Source of the DNA: Tardiphaga robiniae | Lineage (GTDB): Bacteria > Pseudomonadota > Alphaproteobacteria > Rhizobiales > Xanthobacteraceae | DNA length: 64,000 nucleotides | NCBI RefSeq assembly: GCF_001618955.1 | Contig: NZ_LVYV01000056.1 | Span: 186,001-250,000 of the forward strand | Direction of reading: 5' to 3' | The notes under the pieces: generated by a model | Seen by the model: the letters and a program-made list of their open reading frames with translations, nothing else | Databases searched by the model: none | What the model was told of the DNA's origin: nothing | Shown here: piece after piece, positions 27,854 through 36,294 of the stretch | Numbering within the stretch: position 1 is the first letter of the stretch | Layout: every line of letters begins with the position of its first letter | Translations under genes and position numbers: made by a program

Positions 27854-27880
27854 GAAATGGCCCGCTTAGCGGGCCATTTC
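27854..27880. terminator. Strong orphan hairpin
   Basis: GAAATGGCCCGC at 27854-27865 pairs perfectly with GCGGGCCATTTC at 27869-27880 around a three-base loop. It is 130 bases upstream of the host attachment gene and follows no intact gene. It may terminate transcription from a lost gene. Confidence 0.5.
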
Positions 27881-28076
27881 AGTGTTAGCTGCCGTATAGG
27901 CAGCGCTCTTTGTTTTCCTCACTAGTCAGTGACAGGGCGCTTCTAACTGACCGAAGATGAACCTGTTCCGTTCGCGATCTGATTATCTAGACAAATGCCG
28001 GCTTGCTTCCCGCATGTGGTTCTGGTCGGGAACAACCTGCGATCCTATCGCTTGAACCGGCAACCAAAGGACCAAC

Positions 28077-28307
28077 ATGCTCAGATTATTTACCGCGGCT
28101 CTGACGACAATTGTTATCTTCTCCGGACATGCTCTCGCGCAGCAGGGAGGAACCGAACAGGAGCGGCAAGCTTGTGCACCTGACGTGAAAAAATACTGCG
28201 CTGCTGTCCTCGATCAGGGCGACCTTGTGATCCTCAGCTGCCTCCAGCAAAACCGCTCCAAAATCTCGCAGAGTTGCAACCGAGTCCTAGTTGATCATGG
28301 CCAATAG
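28077..28307 (+). CDS. Small secreted cysteine-rich protein
   Basis: A 76-residue protein with a signal peptide (MLRLFTAALTTIVIFSGHALA, cleavage after about residue 21) and a mature part with a Cys pattern like the GLG1/cysteine-rich repeat: CAPDVKKYCAAVLDQGD, then ILSCLQQNRSKISQSC. In rhizobia such single-repeat proteins are periplasmic and of unknown role. The start is clear from the signal peptide. No operon partner is obvious. Confidence 0.8.
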   Translation: MLRLFTAALTTIVIFSGHALAQQGGTEQERQACAPDVKKYCAAVLDQGDLVILSCLQQNRSKISQSCNRVLVDHGQ

Positions 28308-28997
28308 TCTTCGACGTGCAATTCTTATGGGTCGTTTCCTCGGACTTTATAGCCTTAGGATTCTGCTCGTTCCTGCCTGCAGACTGAAGAAGGAAAACAC
28401 CATGCCCAAGACCCCGAAGAACGGACATGGGATCGAGCTTCACAGTCGTAACGAAGAGCCCCCCGAGGACATCGAGCGTGCACCGGACCTCACAGCTCAA
28501 AGGCGCAGGATGAAGAGGAAGGCAACAGTTCGGGTGGGCAGAGCAAGAAGCCCGACGACGGACAGAACTAAAGAAGATCACCGAATTGTGTGACGTATAC
28601 GCCGAGTGTGAGATGGCCATCACGGGCGAACGTCGCGACTTTCTGGCTTGACGCGACAGAAAGCATGGTAAGCGCGGCAATCGAAACGTTCCAGGCCTCC
28701 CGACCGCTCCAGGAAATTGCAGGCGATCTCGTTCGCTTCTTCCAAAAGAACTGCGGGATTGAAACTCTAGTGAACTGAGGCTGAACGGCGCTAATGCTTG
28801 TGTTCCTTTACTGCGACGAGCAGCACGCAGCGTAAAGGGCGATCGTTACTGGCCGCCCTTCAATAGCACCTTGGAATGGTCGGAGTCTTACGCTCTGTGG
28901 ATGCACATATAGGCTTCGTCAAACCCGGTCGATTGGGTACGGTCATTGGTACGCACACCGACGCTGACGATAATCGCAATATGCCTTACACGCTTGG
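28308..28997. other. Intergenic region with uncertain small frames
   Basis: About 690 bases. Several short plus-strand frames have protein-like stretches: PPEDIERAPDLTAQRR at about 28402-28500, TELKKITELCDVYAECEMA at about 28570-28650, and FQASRPLQEIAGDLVRFF ending at 28778. They are in different frames, so they could be decayed or very small genes. AAGGGCG at 28835 pairs with CGCCCTT at 28854 as a possible terminator after them. None is firm enough to call as a CDS. Confidence 0.35.
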
Positions 28998-30086
28998 TCA
29001 CGTAGCGAGCCTCTCTCTATCCATCTTTATTGTTACAACGACTCCCTCTTCCTGCCACTGACGGTCTATCGATCCACCAAGCTGAGATGTCATGCTTCGC
29101 GCAACGAGTTTGCTTCCAAAGCCGCCAGCCCCAACTGGCGGGGAGACAGTAGGTCCGCCACGCTCCGTCCAGACGATGATGACTTCGCTGTCGGGGCTTG
29201 AACATGCGACGTCAAGCGTTCCCGTCGGGGCAGACAACGCACCGTACTTCAGTGAATTGGTAGCAAGTTCATGCACGACCATGGCCAGTGTTGTCGCGGA
29301 CGCTTCTCCGACGCCCATACGTGGTACCGACACGCGAATTCGTCCGCTGAATGCACCGAGGTCGTCATAGGGTGCTAACAGCACAGTTAACAAGTCGCCG
29401 AGCAAAGCTGCTTTGCCTTCATGCCCTGGAATTGGACGGATAAGATCGTGGGCTCGTCCAAGGGCGGATAACCGCTGGGTCAACTCTTTCGCCATTTCGA
29501 CGCTCGTTGTCGTCGACCGTGACGTGATCGCCGTCAGGCCCGACGCAATCGCCAGCAGGTTTTTAACTCGGTGACTCATTTCTCCGGCGAGTAGTTCATG
29601 CCCCTCCTCGGCCTGCTTACGTCCGGTGACATCGATAAAAATTCCAGACATTACGCGATCTCTAATGCCTGCGTCGTCGCCCTTCCCCCGGGCGGAGATC
29701 CACCTGATTTCTTCCTCTATGATGATACGGAAATCAATTTCATAGGGTCCAACAATCCCCCGTGTGGCGGCAAAAGCCGCCCTGACGCGGTCTCGGTCCG
29801 CAGGGTGTATATGAGCTGAAAGATCTTCGAAAGTTACGCTGTCGCTCCTTGGGACGCCCCAAAGGTCAAATGCTGCGTCATCCATCGTGAGTTCATCGGA
29901 GTCAACATTCCAGGTCCACAAGGTCACGCCTGCTGCGGCGATTGCTTCAAGAAGCTGTTCGAAATCCATCGCGTGCGCTTTACCAGGAGTTTTAGGCACG
30001 GCGGATCTCCTACGTGGTTGCGTACTTAAGCTAACAGTTTCCCGGCCTGTAGGGGAAACATTCACCGCTTGCAAATCGGCGACCAC
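28998..30086 (-). CDS. PAS-HWE sensor histidine kinase
   Basis: A 362-residue soluble kinase of the HWE/HisKA_2 type common in rhizobia. A PAS domain at about residues 40-160 (TLWTWNVDSDELTMDDAAFDLWG, split here by family variation; FIDVTGRKQAEE at its end) leads into the H-box GEMSHRVKNLLAIASG. The ATP-binding domain has VVHELATNSLKYGALS and GGFGSKLVARSM. There are no membrane helices, so it senses a cytoplasmic signal. HWE kinases often feed the PhyR/EcfG general stress response; no PhyR or EcfG gene is in the window, but a matching promoter is at 31424. A later Met at about 29969 could be the start. Confidence 0.88.
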   Translation of the reverse strand: MVADLQAVNVSPTGRETVSLSTQPRRRSAVPKTPGKAHAMDFEQLLEAIAAAGVTLWTWNVDSDELTMDDAAFDLWGVPRSDSVTFEDLSAHIHPADRDRVRAAFAATRGIVGPYEIDFRIIIEEEIRWISARGKGDDAGIRDRVMSGIFIDVTGRKQAEEGHELLAGEMSHRVKNLLAIASGLTAITSRSTTTSVEMAKELTQRLSALGRAHDLIRPIPGHEGKAALLGDLLTVLLAPYDDLGAFSGRIRVSVPRMGVGEASATTLAMVVHELATNSLKYGALSAPTGTLDVACSSPDSEVIIVWTERGGPTVSPPVGAGGFGSKLVARSMTSQLGGSIDRQWQEEGVVVTIKMDRERLAT

Positions 30087-30122
30087 GCGTGCAACTTCGT
30101 CGTTATCGCCTTGTTGTTCTGT

Positions 30123-30203
30123 ATGTTAAAGTTCTTTCTAATATTAATGCTGGCGGTTATCGCGGGTTTGATTGCATTAGCAGCGCTTATCGTCCTCCTG
30201 TGA
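30123..30203 (+). CDS. Possible 26-residue membrane peptide
   Basis: ATG at 30123 to TGA at 30201 reads MLKFFLILMLAVIAG, then LIALAALIVLL: one pure membrane helix with a single Lys. The frame is complete and lies between the divergently placed kinase and hydrolase genes. No ribosome site is visible, and a random hydrophobic frame cannot be excluded. Confidence 0.25.
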   Translation: MLKFFLILMLAVIAGLIALAALIVLL

Positions 30204-30261
30204 CGGTGCTGATATGGGACGTAGTCCCAAACCGATCTTCCAGATCCCGCCGTCAGTTGTT

Positions 30262-31269
30262 TTACGTGTTGACGGCAGAGGCTGGGGTGCTGACCTCACC
30301 AATCGCATCGACGACAGATTGAGTTGCCGTCTGGTGCACCATGTGCCCGGTCTCCGGGATCGAGTGAAACCTGCTTTGCGCGACATCCTGATGTAAACGT
30401 CCAGACTGTGAGACTGGATCGATGAGACGATCATTCTGGCCTACGATAATGGTCACAGGCATCAACAGCTCTTTATAATGACCCTCGGAGCGGGCAGCAT
30501 TGAGCACGAGCAAACCAGATTCTTCGGCCGCAGCGTGGATTTGCGAAGGGCGAATTGCCATCTCTTTCGGAAACCGCCTAAATTTGGCTGGCACTGCAGC
30601 CGGGCCGAACAGCTTGGCGACGAGTGCTGGCCACATTAACCGACTGACTATCGGCGATACGGTCACACTCATCAGATTACCGATGACAGGTACAGCAGGC
30701 GCAGACATCGCGGCAAAATCCGGACGAAAGCTCGGGTAATAATAGCCGGACACGAGCACAAGCGCATGTACCGACGCAGGATGGCGTAATCCCATTGCGA
30801 CCGCGACTGAGGCTCCCCACGAATGGCCAACAATAATTGCGTTCTGAATGCCGAGGCCTTCGAGAGCGATTTTAATCAGATCGGCCTGCTCGTTCGGACC
30901 CCACTTCACCGCGTTTCGAGGCCTGTTGGTGTGACCAAAGCCTGGTCGATCAAATACTACGACCCGATGATCGCGGGCGACCGCGTTGATCAATCCACTC
31001 GAGTCAAAGTCTTGGATCATGCTCCCATTGCCGTGCAGCAGTACGACAGCTGGTCCGACGCCGCGCTCGATATAGTGCAGATCGACGCCGTCGACGTTGA
31101 TGAACCTGCCAGTTGGTGGGTTGTCGCGCTCCGCCTTCTTTGCGAGGAAGCGATTGATAATAGCGGAAGCCGCTAGGCCCGCTGCGCCGACGATTGCCGC
31201 CGTAAAATAGGGATTGGTTGACTCTCCACGCGGTCGATTAACTCGTTGTCTTTCTGCCAGAAACATCAT
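30262..31269 (-). CDS. Alpha/beta hydrolase
   Basis: A 335-residue hydrolase. Motifs: oxyanion region LLHGNGSM, nucleophile elbow VGHSWGAS with Ser near residue 149, an acid near IIVGQNDRLIDP, and the catalytic His in PETGHMVHQ. A hydrophobic N-terminal helix at about residues 24-40 suggests membrane anchoring. It resembles epoxide hydrolase or haloalkane dehalogenase-like esterases, but the substrate cannot be read from sequence. The start with MM has no strong ribosome site. It appears to be a single gene. Confidence 0.87.
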   Translation of the reverse strand: MMFLAERQRVNRPRGESTNPYFTAAIVGAAGLAASAIINRFLAKKAERDNPPTGRFINVDGVDLHYIERGVGPAVVLLHGNGSMIQDFDSSGLINAVARDHRVVVFDRPGFGHTNRPRNAVKWGPNEQADLIKIALEGLGIQNAIIVGHSWGASVAVAMGLRHPASVHALVLVSGYYYPSFRPDFAAMSAPAVPVIGNLMSVTVSPIVSRLMWPALVAKLFGPAAVPAKFRRFPKEMAIRPSQIHAAAEESGLLVLNAARSEGHYKELLMPVTIIVGQNDRLIDPVSQSGRLHQDVAQSRFHSIPETGHMVHQTATQSVVDAIGEVSTPASAVNT

Positions 31270-31423
31270 TTCATTCTACAAATCGGAGGACCCACACGAT
31301 AAGCGAATGCCGGCCTTTTCGTTCGCTTCTTGATCGATCTAATGCAAATAGGGTCGCGTTCCGATTGGACGCCCTGAAAGACAGCCATCTAGCAAACAGC
31401 AGCTCAATTGGAGTTAATCGATT

Positions 31424-31448
31424 GGAACCGACATCGAAGCAGTTCGTT
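31424..31448 (+). promoter_or_regulatory. EcfG-type promoter
   Basis: GGAAC at 31424-31428 and CGTT at 31445-31448 with a 16-base spacer is an exact match to the alphaproteobacterial general stress sigma factor (EcfG) consensus. It lies 90 bases upstream of the small gene at 31538, with the same orientation. Confidence 0.65.
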
Positions 31449-31537
31449 GTCCATGATCACCGCACGTCTGTGGCATATATCGGTGACGAGACCGCCTGTA
31501 GCGCTCCCGCCTTCATAAGCAAGGAGCGTCGCGTCTC

Positions 31538-31768
31538 ATGAAAGATTTTCTGGCTTCGATCGAAAAACTGCGGATAGATGCTACAGAGGCGGGTCTGGTG
31601 CGGGATCTCGCAACAGATCCTACCAAACGCGCAATGTATGCCCGGCTGCATGATCAACTGATGCGCCTGGCTGATGAAGTGCAAAAAGCATCCCTGCGAT
31701 CTGCAATGCCGCCGATGCAGCTACCGCCTATCGAACCAGAACACCCAAAAACTAAAAGCCAGGCTTAG
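31538..31768 (+). CDS. Small hypothetical protein, likely stress-induced
   Basis: A 76-residue acidic-helical protein: DFLASIEKLRIDATEAGLVRD, then RAMYARLHDQLMRLADEV and a Pro-rich tail. The form is common in Bradyrhizobium and related genera with no known function. AAGGAG lies upstream of the ATG, somewhat distant. The EcfG-type promoter at 31424 suggests control by the general stress response. Three more small genes follow on the same strand. Confidence 0.72.
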   Translation: MKDFLASIEKLRIDATEAGLVRDLATDPTKRAMYARLHDQLMRLADEVQKASLRSAMPPMQLPPIEPEHPKTKSQA

Positions 31769-31827
31769 TTGCAGCACCCGAAACAGAACTATTTGCACCC
31801 TTTAGCGTATTGATTCCGCGGAGGGAA

Positions 31828-31987
31828 ATGCAATGCATACGAGGCGTACTGTCAGGGACTGCGCGAGAAGGTCGAAAAGTATCGCGCTATGGCGCGTTTG
31901 GTTTCCGACCCGGAGGTCCAGCGAAACATTCTCCAGCTGACGGACGAATTGGAACAGCAGGCCCGCGACATTGAGCGCGGCAAGTAA
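31828..31987 (+). pseudogene. Small helical protein gene, frameshifted at its start
   Basis: From about 31832 to the stop at 31985-31987 one frame reads NAYEAYCQGLREKVEKYRAM, then ARLVSDPEVQRNILQLTDEL and EQQARDIERGK, a typical small rhizobial coiled-coil protein of about 51 residues. This frame has no ATG. An ATG at 31828 with GGAGGG just upstream is one frame off; removing the C at 31831 would give MNAYEAYCQG. A single-base insertion therefore probably separates the start from its gene. Sequencing error is the alternative. Confidence 0.55.
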
Positions 31988-32029
31988 GAACGCTGTGACC
32001 CGAAGAACGACGAGTTATAGGAGGATGAA

Positions 32030-32212
32030 ATGAAGCTTGCAGACACCTTCCGTGAGAACGCCACGAATTGCTCCCAGCTAGCCGATGCAGCGACCAGCCG
32101 CCCGGCGATCGCACGCTACAGACGAATGGAAAAAGCGTGGTTGGATTTGGCCACCGAACAAGACTGGCTCGATGGCGAGACAGATCGGCCCCCTGCGCGC
32201 TACGTCGCATAG
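32030..32212 (+). CDS. Small hypothetical protein
   Basis: A 60-residue helical protein (MKLADTFRENATNCSQLADA, then RRMEKAWLDLATEQDWLDGE). AGGAGG lies five bases before the ATG. The layout, with WLDLAxEQDWLD, is a recurrent short family in Bradyrhizobium. It belongs to the run of small plus-strand genes behind the EcfG-type promoter. The function is unknown. Confidence 0.75.
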   Translation: MKLADTFRENATNCSQLADAATSRPAIARYRRMEKAWLDLATEQDWLDGETDRPPARYVA

Positions 32213-32279
32213 GATATGTCGCGGCTTTCGCTGCATCCGTCAGTGAATGAACTGCCTGCGGGCGTTGTCTGGAGTTTTA

Positions 32280-32519
32280 ATGAGTATTGTTCAGCGCCAC
32301 CTGGCCGAGCACGAAGAACGACTCGTTCTAATCGAGGAGATTTGCATCGATACCGGTGCTCTCGTTCTGGACACCGCCACCGACGAAATCTATTTCTCTG
32401 CTGACGAGGTCGCCCACAAGACTGCCTACGTGACGGTATTCCAAGCATGGGCAAAAGGAACGATCAAAGGCACTGCGGAACAGGTGTTTGTCGCTACAAA
32501 ATCTATTCTTGAGGACTGA
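32280..32519 (+). CDS. Small hypothetical protein
   Basis: A 79-residue protein starting at the ATG at 32280, with GGAG five bases upstream (the frame itself opens at 32247). It reads MSIVQRHLAEHEERLVLIEE, then ICIDTGALVLDTATDEIYF and FQAWAKGTIKGTAEQVF. The mixed alpha/beta content and the codon use look real. No family is recognised. It is the last of the plus-strand small-gene run. Confidence 0.65.
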   Translation: MSIVQRHLAEHEERLVLIEEICIDTGALVLDTATDEIYFSADEVAHKTAYVTVFQAWAKGTIKGTAEQVFVATKSILED

Positions 32520-32742
32520 GCGTAGGCGGCATTCATGTGAAATCGGGCGGAAGATTTTCCGCACTCACGTCCGGTCGGCGGTCTGGTGCCAGAGTTTATC
32601 TCGCATTGGGCCGCCTGTCTGATGGAGTGTGGCGGACCGAATGCCTGCTTCCTGAACTCAGTTCACGGGAAAATTGTAGCTACTGTCTATTTCAAGCCCC
32701 GTGATAGCCGAGAGGCGTAGGATTTACCCATTCATCAAAACT

Positions 32743-33465
32743 TCAGTGCTTTTGGAAGAGGGCATCGTTGCGCGTGCGCCACGTCGGATCGGACAACCAG
32801 TTGTAGTCAGGATCAGGCATAAGCGGCACGGCTTTCATGGCCTCCTTAGTGATTGAAAGATAGAAGCTGCCGCGGTCCTGCGAAATCATCAGTGACCGAA
32901 CCGGGACGACGATACTGTCCTTTCCGGTCGTAAAAAATCCGCCGGAAGCCACGACCGCATAATCGCGACCGTCTTTTGTGCCAAATACAATGTTCCTCAC
33001 TTCGCCGACGATCTTGTCGTCGGAACTGCGGACCTCCGAGCCAATCATTTCGTCAGTCCTTAACCCCGGCGCAAGTTCGTCTATCCGCAGAAGGGGCTTC
33101 GCATCTTTTTTGTTGCGAGTACCGGTAGCAGCCCCGCGCTTCACCTTCGGCTCACTCGCGGCATTCTGCTTGTCCGCTTCCTCCTCGTCGTTGTCGCCCA
33201 GCAGTCCCATCGGCGGGCCTGCAATCAGTTCGCGGATATTTGCAAGAAGCCGCTCGCAATCCTCGTGACGTCCGTAAGATCGAAGCGTCAATGCGGCGTC
33301 CCGCAGATTGCGGAGATCGCGCACATACTGGCTGTTAGTAGGGCCACGAAAACGGGGATTTTGCTGGACCGCTTCTTCTAGCTTGGCATCACCAATCTCG
33401 CACTCTGCCGAAGCCGCCGTGATACCGCTAACCGCGATGAAGGCGCAAAGAATTGCTGTCCGCAT
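32743..33465 (-). CDS. Exported PRC-barrel domain protein
   Basis: A 240-residue protein with a signal peptide (MRTAILCAFIAVSGITAASA), a helical region with two Cys (ECEIGDAKLEEAV and GRHEDCERLL), an acidic-basic linker, and a PRC-barrel at about 140-215 (EMIGSEVRSSDDKIVGEVRN, then GFFTTGKDSIVVPVRSL). PRC-barrels serve as small binding modules. A Met two codons upstream (33471) is also possible; the longer frame to 33621 has no support. It lies 79 bases downstream of the receiver gene on the same strand. Confidence 0.85.
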   Translation of the reverse strand: MRTAILCAFIAVSGITAASAECEIGDAKLEEAVQQNPRFRGPTNSQYVRDLRNLRDAALTLRSYGRHEDCERLLANIRELIAGPPMGLLGDNDEEEADKQNAASEPKVKRGAATGTRNKKDAKPLLRIDELAPGLRTDEMIGSEVRSSDDKIVGEVRNIVFGTKDGRDYAVVASGGFFTTGKDSIVVPVRSLMISQDRGSFYLSITKEAMKAVPLMPDPDYNWLSDPTWRTRNDALFQKH

Positions 33466-33544
33466 GATCATCAGTCTTTCCGATCTCGGTTTCGAAACAA
33501 TCGTCTTAAACGACGCGTGGCGGCGATCTACGCCGCCGAAGTAA

Positions 33545-33898
33545 TCAGCGCATGTTGTCGAATGTCCGCATCGCGGACACCAAGGCTCTGGTAAGGTAGG
33601 GCTTGGGGATGAACAGCGCATTGGCTGGAATGGTCATCGGCCTTGCCTTACCGGTCGTGATGATGATGTGGACGGGTGGCCACCTGTCCCGCACTGCAGC
33701 AGCTAGCTTCAGGCCATCCATCGAACCGGGCATGTCGATGTCAGTGAACAGGAGGTGGATGTCCTGACGGGCCTCCAGCACGGCTATAGCTTGGCTGGCG
33801 TTGCCGACCTGCAGTACCTCAAATCCTGCGTCGCTTAGCTCTTCGCTGACCAAATCCCGGATAAGGGTTTCATCTTCGACCACGAGGACTGTCGGCAT
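33545..33898 (-). CDS. Single-domain response regulator
   Basis: A 117-residue CheY-like receiver without output domain. Acid pair EDE (VVEDETLIRD), phospho-Asp in FTDIDMPGSMDG near residue 54, Thr in ITTGKA and Lys in FIPKPY. The FxKPY ending is typical of FixJ/CpdR-like rhizobial receivers. The ATG at 33898 follows a strong GGAGGTGGGA. It could work with the HWE kinase at 28998, which is an orphan, or in a phosphorelay; this pairing is inference. Confidence 0.9.
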   Translation of the reverse strand: MPTVLVVEDETLIRDLVSEELSDAGFEVLQVGNASQAIAVLEARQDIHLLFTDIDMPGSMDGLKLAAAVRDRWPPVHIIITTGKARPMTIPANALFIPKPYLTRALVSAMRTFDNMR

Positions 33899-34177
33899 TC
33901 CCACCTCCGGTGGGCACGAACAGGCCACAACTGTATTGCGAAAAGTCCAGTCTCCTTTATTCGTTCCGCCCTTTGGGTCGATGGGCGACATTTCACGGTA
34001 TTTATTTCACGAGACGCTTGAGCTGTGCATGAGGAGTCTGAGAGGATGTGATGTATGAGTTTCTGCGCACGTTTCCCGCTGATGGAATCATTGCTTAATA
34101 AACGCGGTGCCGATCGGAACGGGATGGCGCCAGTGCTGGCCGCGTTTAACATCCTGGTCCTTAGCGGGAGAACCGAG

Positions 34178-34471
34178 ATGCGTAAGTCCTTGGTGTCCAA
34201 ATATGCCCTTGAGCATGCGGCATTGGTCGAAATTCGCGCCCTGTATGGCTGCGAAAATGTGACAGGCGTAGAGATCGATTTCATCTACGACCCGCGATTT
34301 GAAACCAACTGGAAAATCGCCGCGCTGCGAAGGCCCAACGACACAGATGTCGAAGCATCGCCACTGAATCTGACGAGCACCATCCATGCCATCGAAGCCA
34401 CACAAAGGAAGCTCCGAGAGCTCTACAATCTGGAGCCGAGTGGCCGCCGCGATCCTGGAACAGCGCGATAG
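34178..34471 (+). CDS. Hypothetical small protein, NW-family
   Basis: A 97-residue protein from the ATG at 34178, with GGGAGA eight bases upstream. It reads ALVEIRALYGCENVTGVEI, then DPRFETNWKIAALRR and IEATQRKLRELYNL. The central NW and the final QxxLRxxYxL match the protein at 17804, so they are probably distant paralogs. The frame is open further upstream to 34055 but without a good start. The function is unknown. Confidence 0.65.
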   Translation: MRKSLVSKYALEHAALVEIRALYGCENVTGVEIDFIYDPRFETNWKIAALRRPNDTDVEASPLNLTSTIHAIEATQRKLRELYNLEPSGRRDPGTAR

Positions 34472-34738
34472 CTTGCATCCCCACTCACCTTACACGAGGA
34501 TCGCTCGTAGGATTTGCCCCGTATTTCCGGCTTGTAGCGCTCTAAACCGAAAATCCGAGCATCGCGATGGCGACTGGTCGGCGGTTCACTCTCGATCGGA
34601 TGAATCTACGGGATGCTTAAGAGCGTCGACTGCACAAAACGCTCACCGATCTCGACTGGCTACCAACTCGATGGTTACATAGCCGTTCGACTCGGCTCCC
34701 ACCTATCAGAGCAGGCGAACAATTCTGGGAGAAGTTGA

Positions 34739-34966
34739 ATGGAACTGCCTGAGCGCGAAGAGACAAACGAATTGCTATGCGTGATCGTTCGCAAAAATGG
34801 AGCCGTCGAATGCTTGCCCAATGGCAAAATCAAGCAGGGTGACAAGCTTCCCATGAAGAACGACTGGTACTCTGTCGGCGGCATGGGCTGCCAGGTGGCC
34901 GGTCACGCGTATACTCCAAACCTGGGGTTTACCTGGCATCTGTTTCTTACGGAGATCGGCCCCTAG
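34739..34966 (+). CDS. Hypothetical small protein
   Basis: A 75-residue protein (LLCVIVRKNGAVECLPNGKI, then WYSVGGMGCQVAGHAYTPN and WHLFLTEIGP). GGGAGA lies close to the ATG. Composition looks real: beta-strand rich with two Cys. No family is recognised. It is isolated, with about 250 bases of empty sequence before it and 740 after. Confidence 0.45.
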   Translation: MELPEREETNELLCVIVRKNGAVECLPNGKIKQGDKLPMKNDWYSVGGMGCQVAGHAYTPNLGFTWHLFLTEIGP

Positions 34967-35710
34967 CAAAGTTCGCTCTTACGGGTTTTGAATCCACGGC
35001 AGGCCGCTCGGATATATTGGCGATTAAAAGGTCGTCTGGCTTCTACTGCACTATCAGAAAGTCCGAGGCCGAAACCTAGTCAAACTGGTCCAACTTAATA
35101 CGGCTGTTTACGGCGACGTGCCCTTTGCAGCGGCCTGGTCAGATCAGGCGCATGGAAGCCCATCACCCAGTCCGGGAACAATCGGTATCCGCGGATATCC
35201 GATCAAAGGTTTTAACAACCTCGCGCGAGCGCTTGAAGGAACACGTCATTGGAGAAAACCAGCATGCCGGTCACGTCGGCGGGCCGATTGTTTGACCGAG
35301 CCGCGCTAGCAGGTCAATCAGAAGGAGCGGCGGGAATTCCTGCGCGGCAGTGCAGATGTAGATGATGCGAAACATGGTTTCCCCATCTTTGTGCGTCTTA
35401 AAGTTAGCAGGTGAAATCACTAGATCGCAGCCCCGCCGGTTCCTAGAGCCAAAAAGTTCCCTAAGGCTAGGTGGACGCAGGGTGATCTGGCTCTTTAGGA
35501 GGCCTCAGTGGCGTAGGCCTCCCGCCGAGGATGCCGTCCCGCTGCATTTCGATAGGGAATCCGGTCTTTGACCCGGAAGAGACTGGTCGGCTTCGTAGGG
35601 CTTGCGAGGCATGCGGCTTTCTCCGAAATTCAGCCAATGAGCCCACCCATTATTGATTGCAGACCTGCGAAATTCCAGGAACAACGATTGATTGTGCCGA
35701 TTGATGGCAC
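34967..35710. other. Intergenic region with one inverted repeat
   Basis: About 740 bases with no credible gene. GGAGGCCT at 35498-35505 pairs perfectly with AGGCCTCC at 35515-35522 around a nine-base loop and has no T-run. The surroundings look like decayed coding sequence. Confidence 0.4.
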
Positions 35711-35884
35711 ATGACACGATATTTCTTTCATCTCGCAGGCGCCATCAGCGCGCACGACCTATTAGGTCGGGAGTGCGCAACCATAAGGATGCGAAGCAAC
35801 ATGCGAGTGTCTTGGCCCACGGGTGATCCACAGGGAAACCAGCACCGCGCAACTGAGAAGACGGTGATAATGTTTGGCCAATAG
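35711..35884 (+). pseudogene. DUF6894-like small protein gene, frameshifted
   Basis: The ATG at 35711 opens MTRYFFHLAGAISAHDLLGREC, the start of the short rhizobial proteins of the DUF6894 type (RYFFHL with a later AHDLLGxEC). After about 25 residues the sensible continuation, KDAKQHASVLAHG, is in another frame and soon meets a stop, while the original frame runs on as nonsense to 35884. A one-base loss near 35785 explains it. The family match is from memory of the motif. Confidence 0.5.
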
Positions 35885-36000
35885 ATCGCACCATCGGCCG
35901 CCTTCAACCGGTGCCGCTACTGGCGACGCTGGTGCTGCTATTCGGCTTTCAAGGCGAGCAGATCATTGCCCAGCCGACGGTGATCGCCGGTCATCCGATG
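35881..36000 (+). pseudogene. Fragment of ACR3-type arsenite exporter
   Basis: One plus-strand frame reads IGRLQPVPLLATLVLLFGF, then QGEQIIAQPTVIAG, which closely matches a transmembrane segment of ACR3 arsenite efflux proteins (LVLLFGFQGEQIIAQP). Only about 40 residues of a 340-residue protein remain. The fragment ends exactly where the minus-strand zinc-locus gene at 36001 ends, so a rearrangement joint is likely here. No arsenic-resistance partner genes are seen. Confidence 0.55.
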
Positions 36001-36294
36001 TCAATCAGGTGCTGGAAACCGTAATGCATCGATTGCATTGCTGAGATCGGTCGACGTGACCTCGGTGATCGTCTTGTGAACCCGGGATATCTGGGGCTTT
36101 CTGTCAGGCCGAAACACGGCGATGACCGTCTCCACGTCGGGGCAGCCGGGGTCGCTGCAGGAGAGCTCACTCACGGAAACCGTCGTGTCATCGTCAAGAC
36201 GCAGCGCAGACCGCGTCTCGGCCTTGATCCAAGCGACGGCCTCGCGATAGCCCGACTTCGTCCTGCGCGGCGAGAGAAATAGGTTCGGTTTCAT
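36001..36294 (-). CDS. Small protein of the zinc-regulated cluster
   Basis: A 97-residue protein whose core, VSVSELSCSDPGCPDVETVI, followed by HKTITEVTSTDL, recurs next to CobW-type GTPases in rhizobial Zur-regulated clusters. Two Cys in CSDPGC could bind metal. Its start overlaps the WD40 stop by four bases (ATGA-type), so it is the last gene of the Zur operon. The biochemical role is unknown. Confidence 0.72.
   Translation of the reverse strand: MKPNLFLSPRRTKSGYREAVAWIKAETRSALRLDDDTTVSVSELSCSDPGCPDVETVIAVFRPDRKPQISRVHKTITEVTSTDLSNAIDALRFPAPD

Noticed and set aside
34109-34150. GGAAC followed by CGTT upstream of the gene at 34178
   Set aside because: The spacer is about 21 bases, too long for an EcfG-type promoter.
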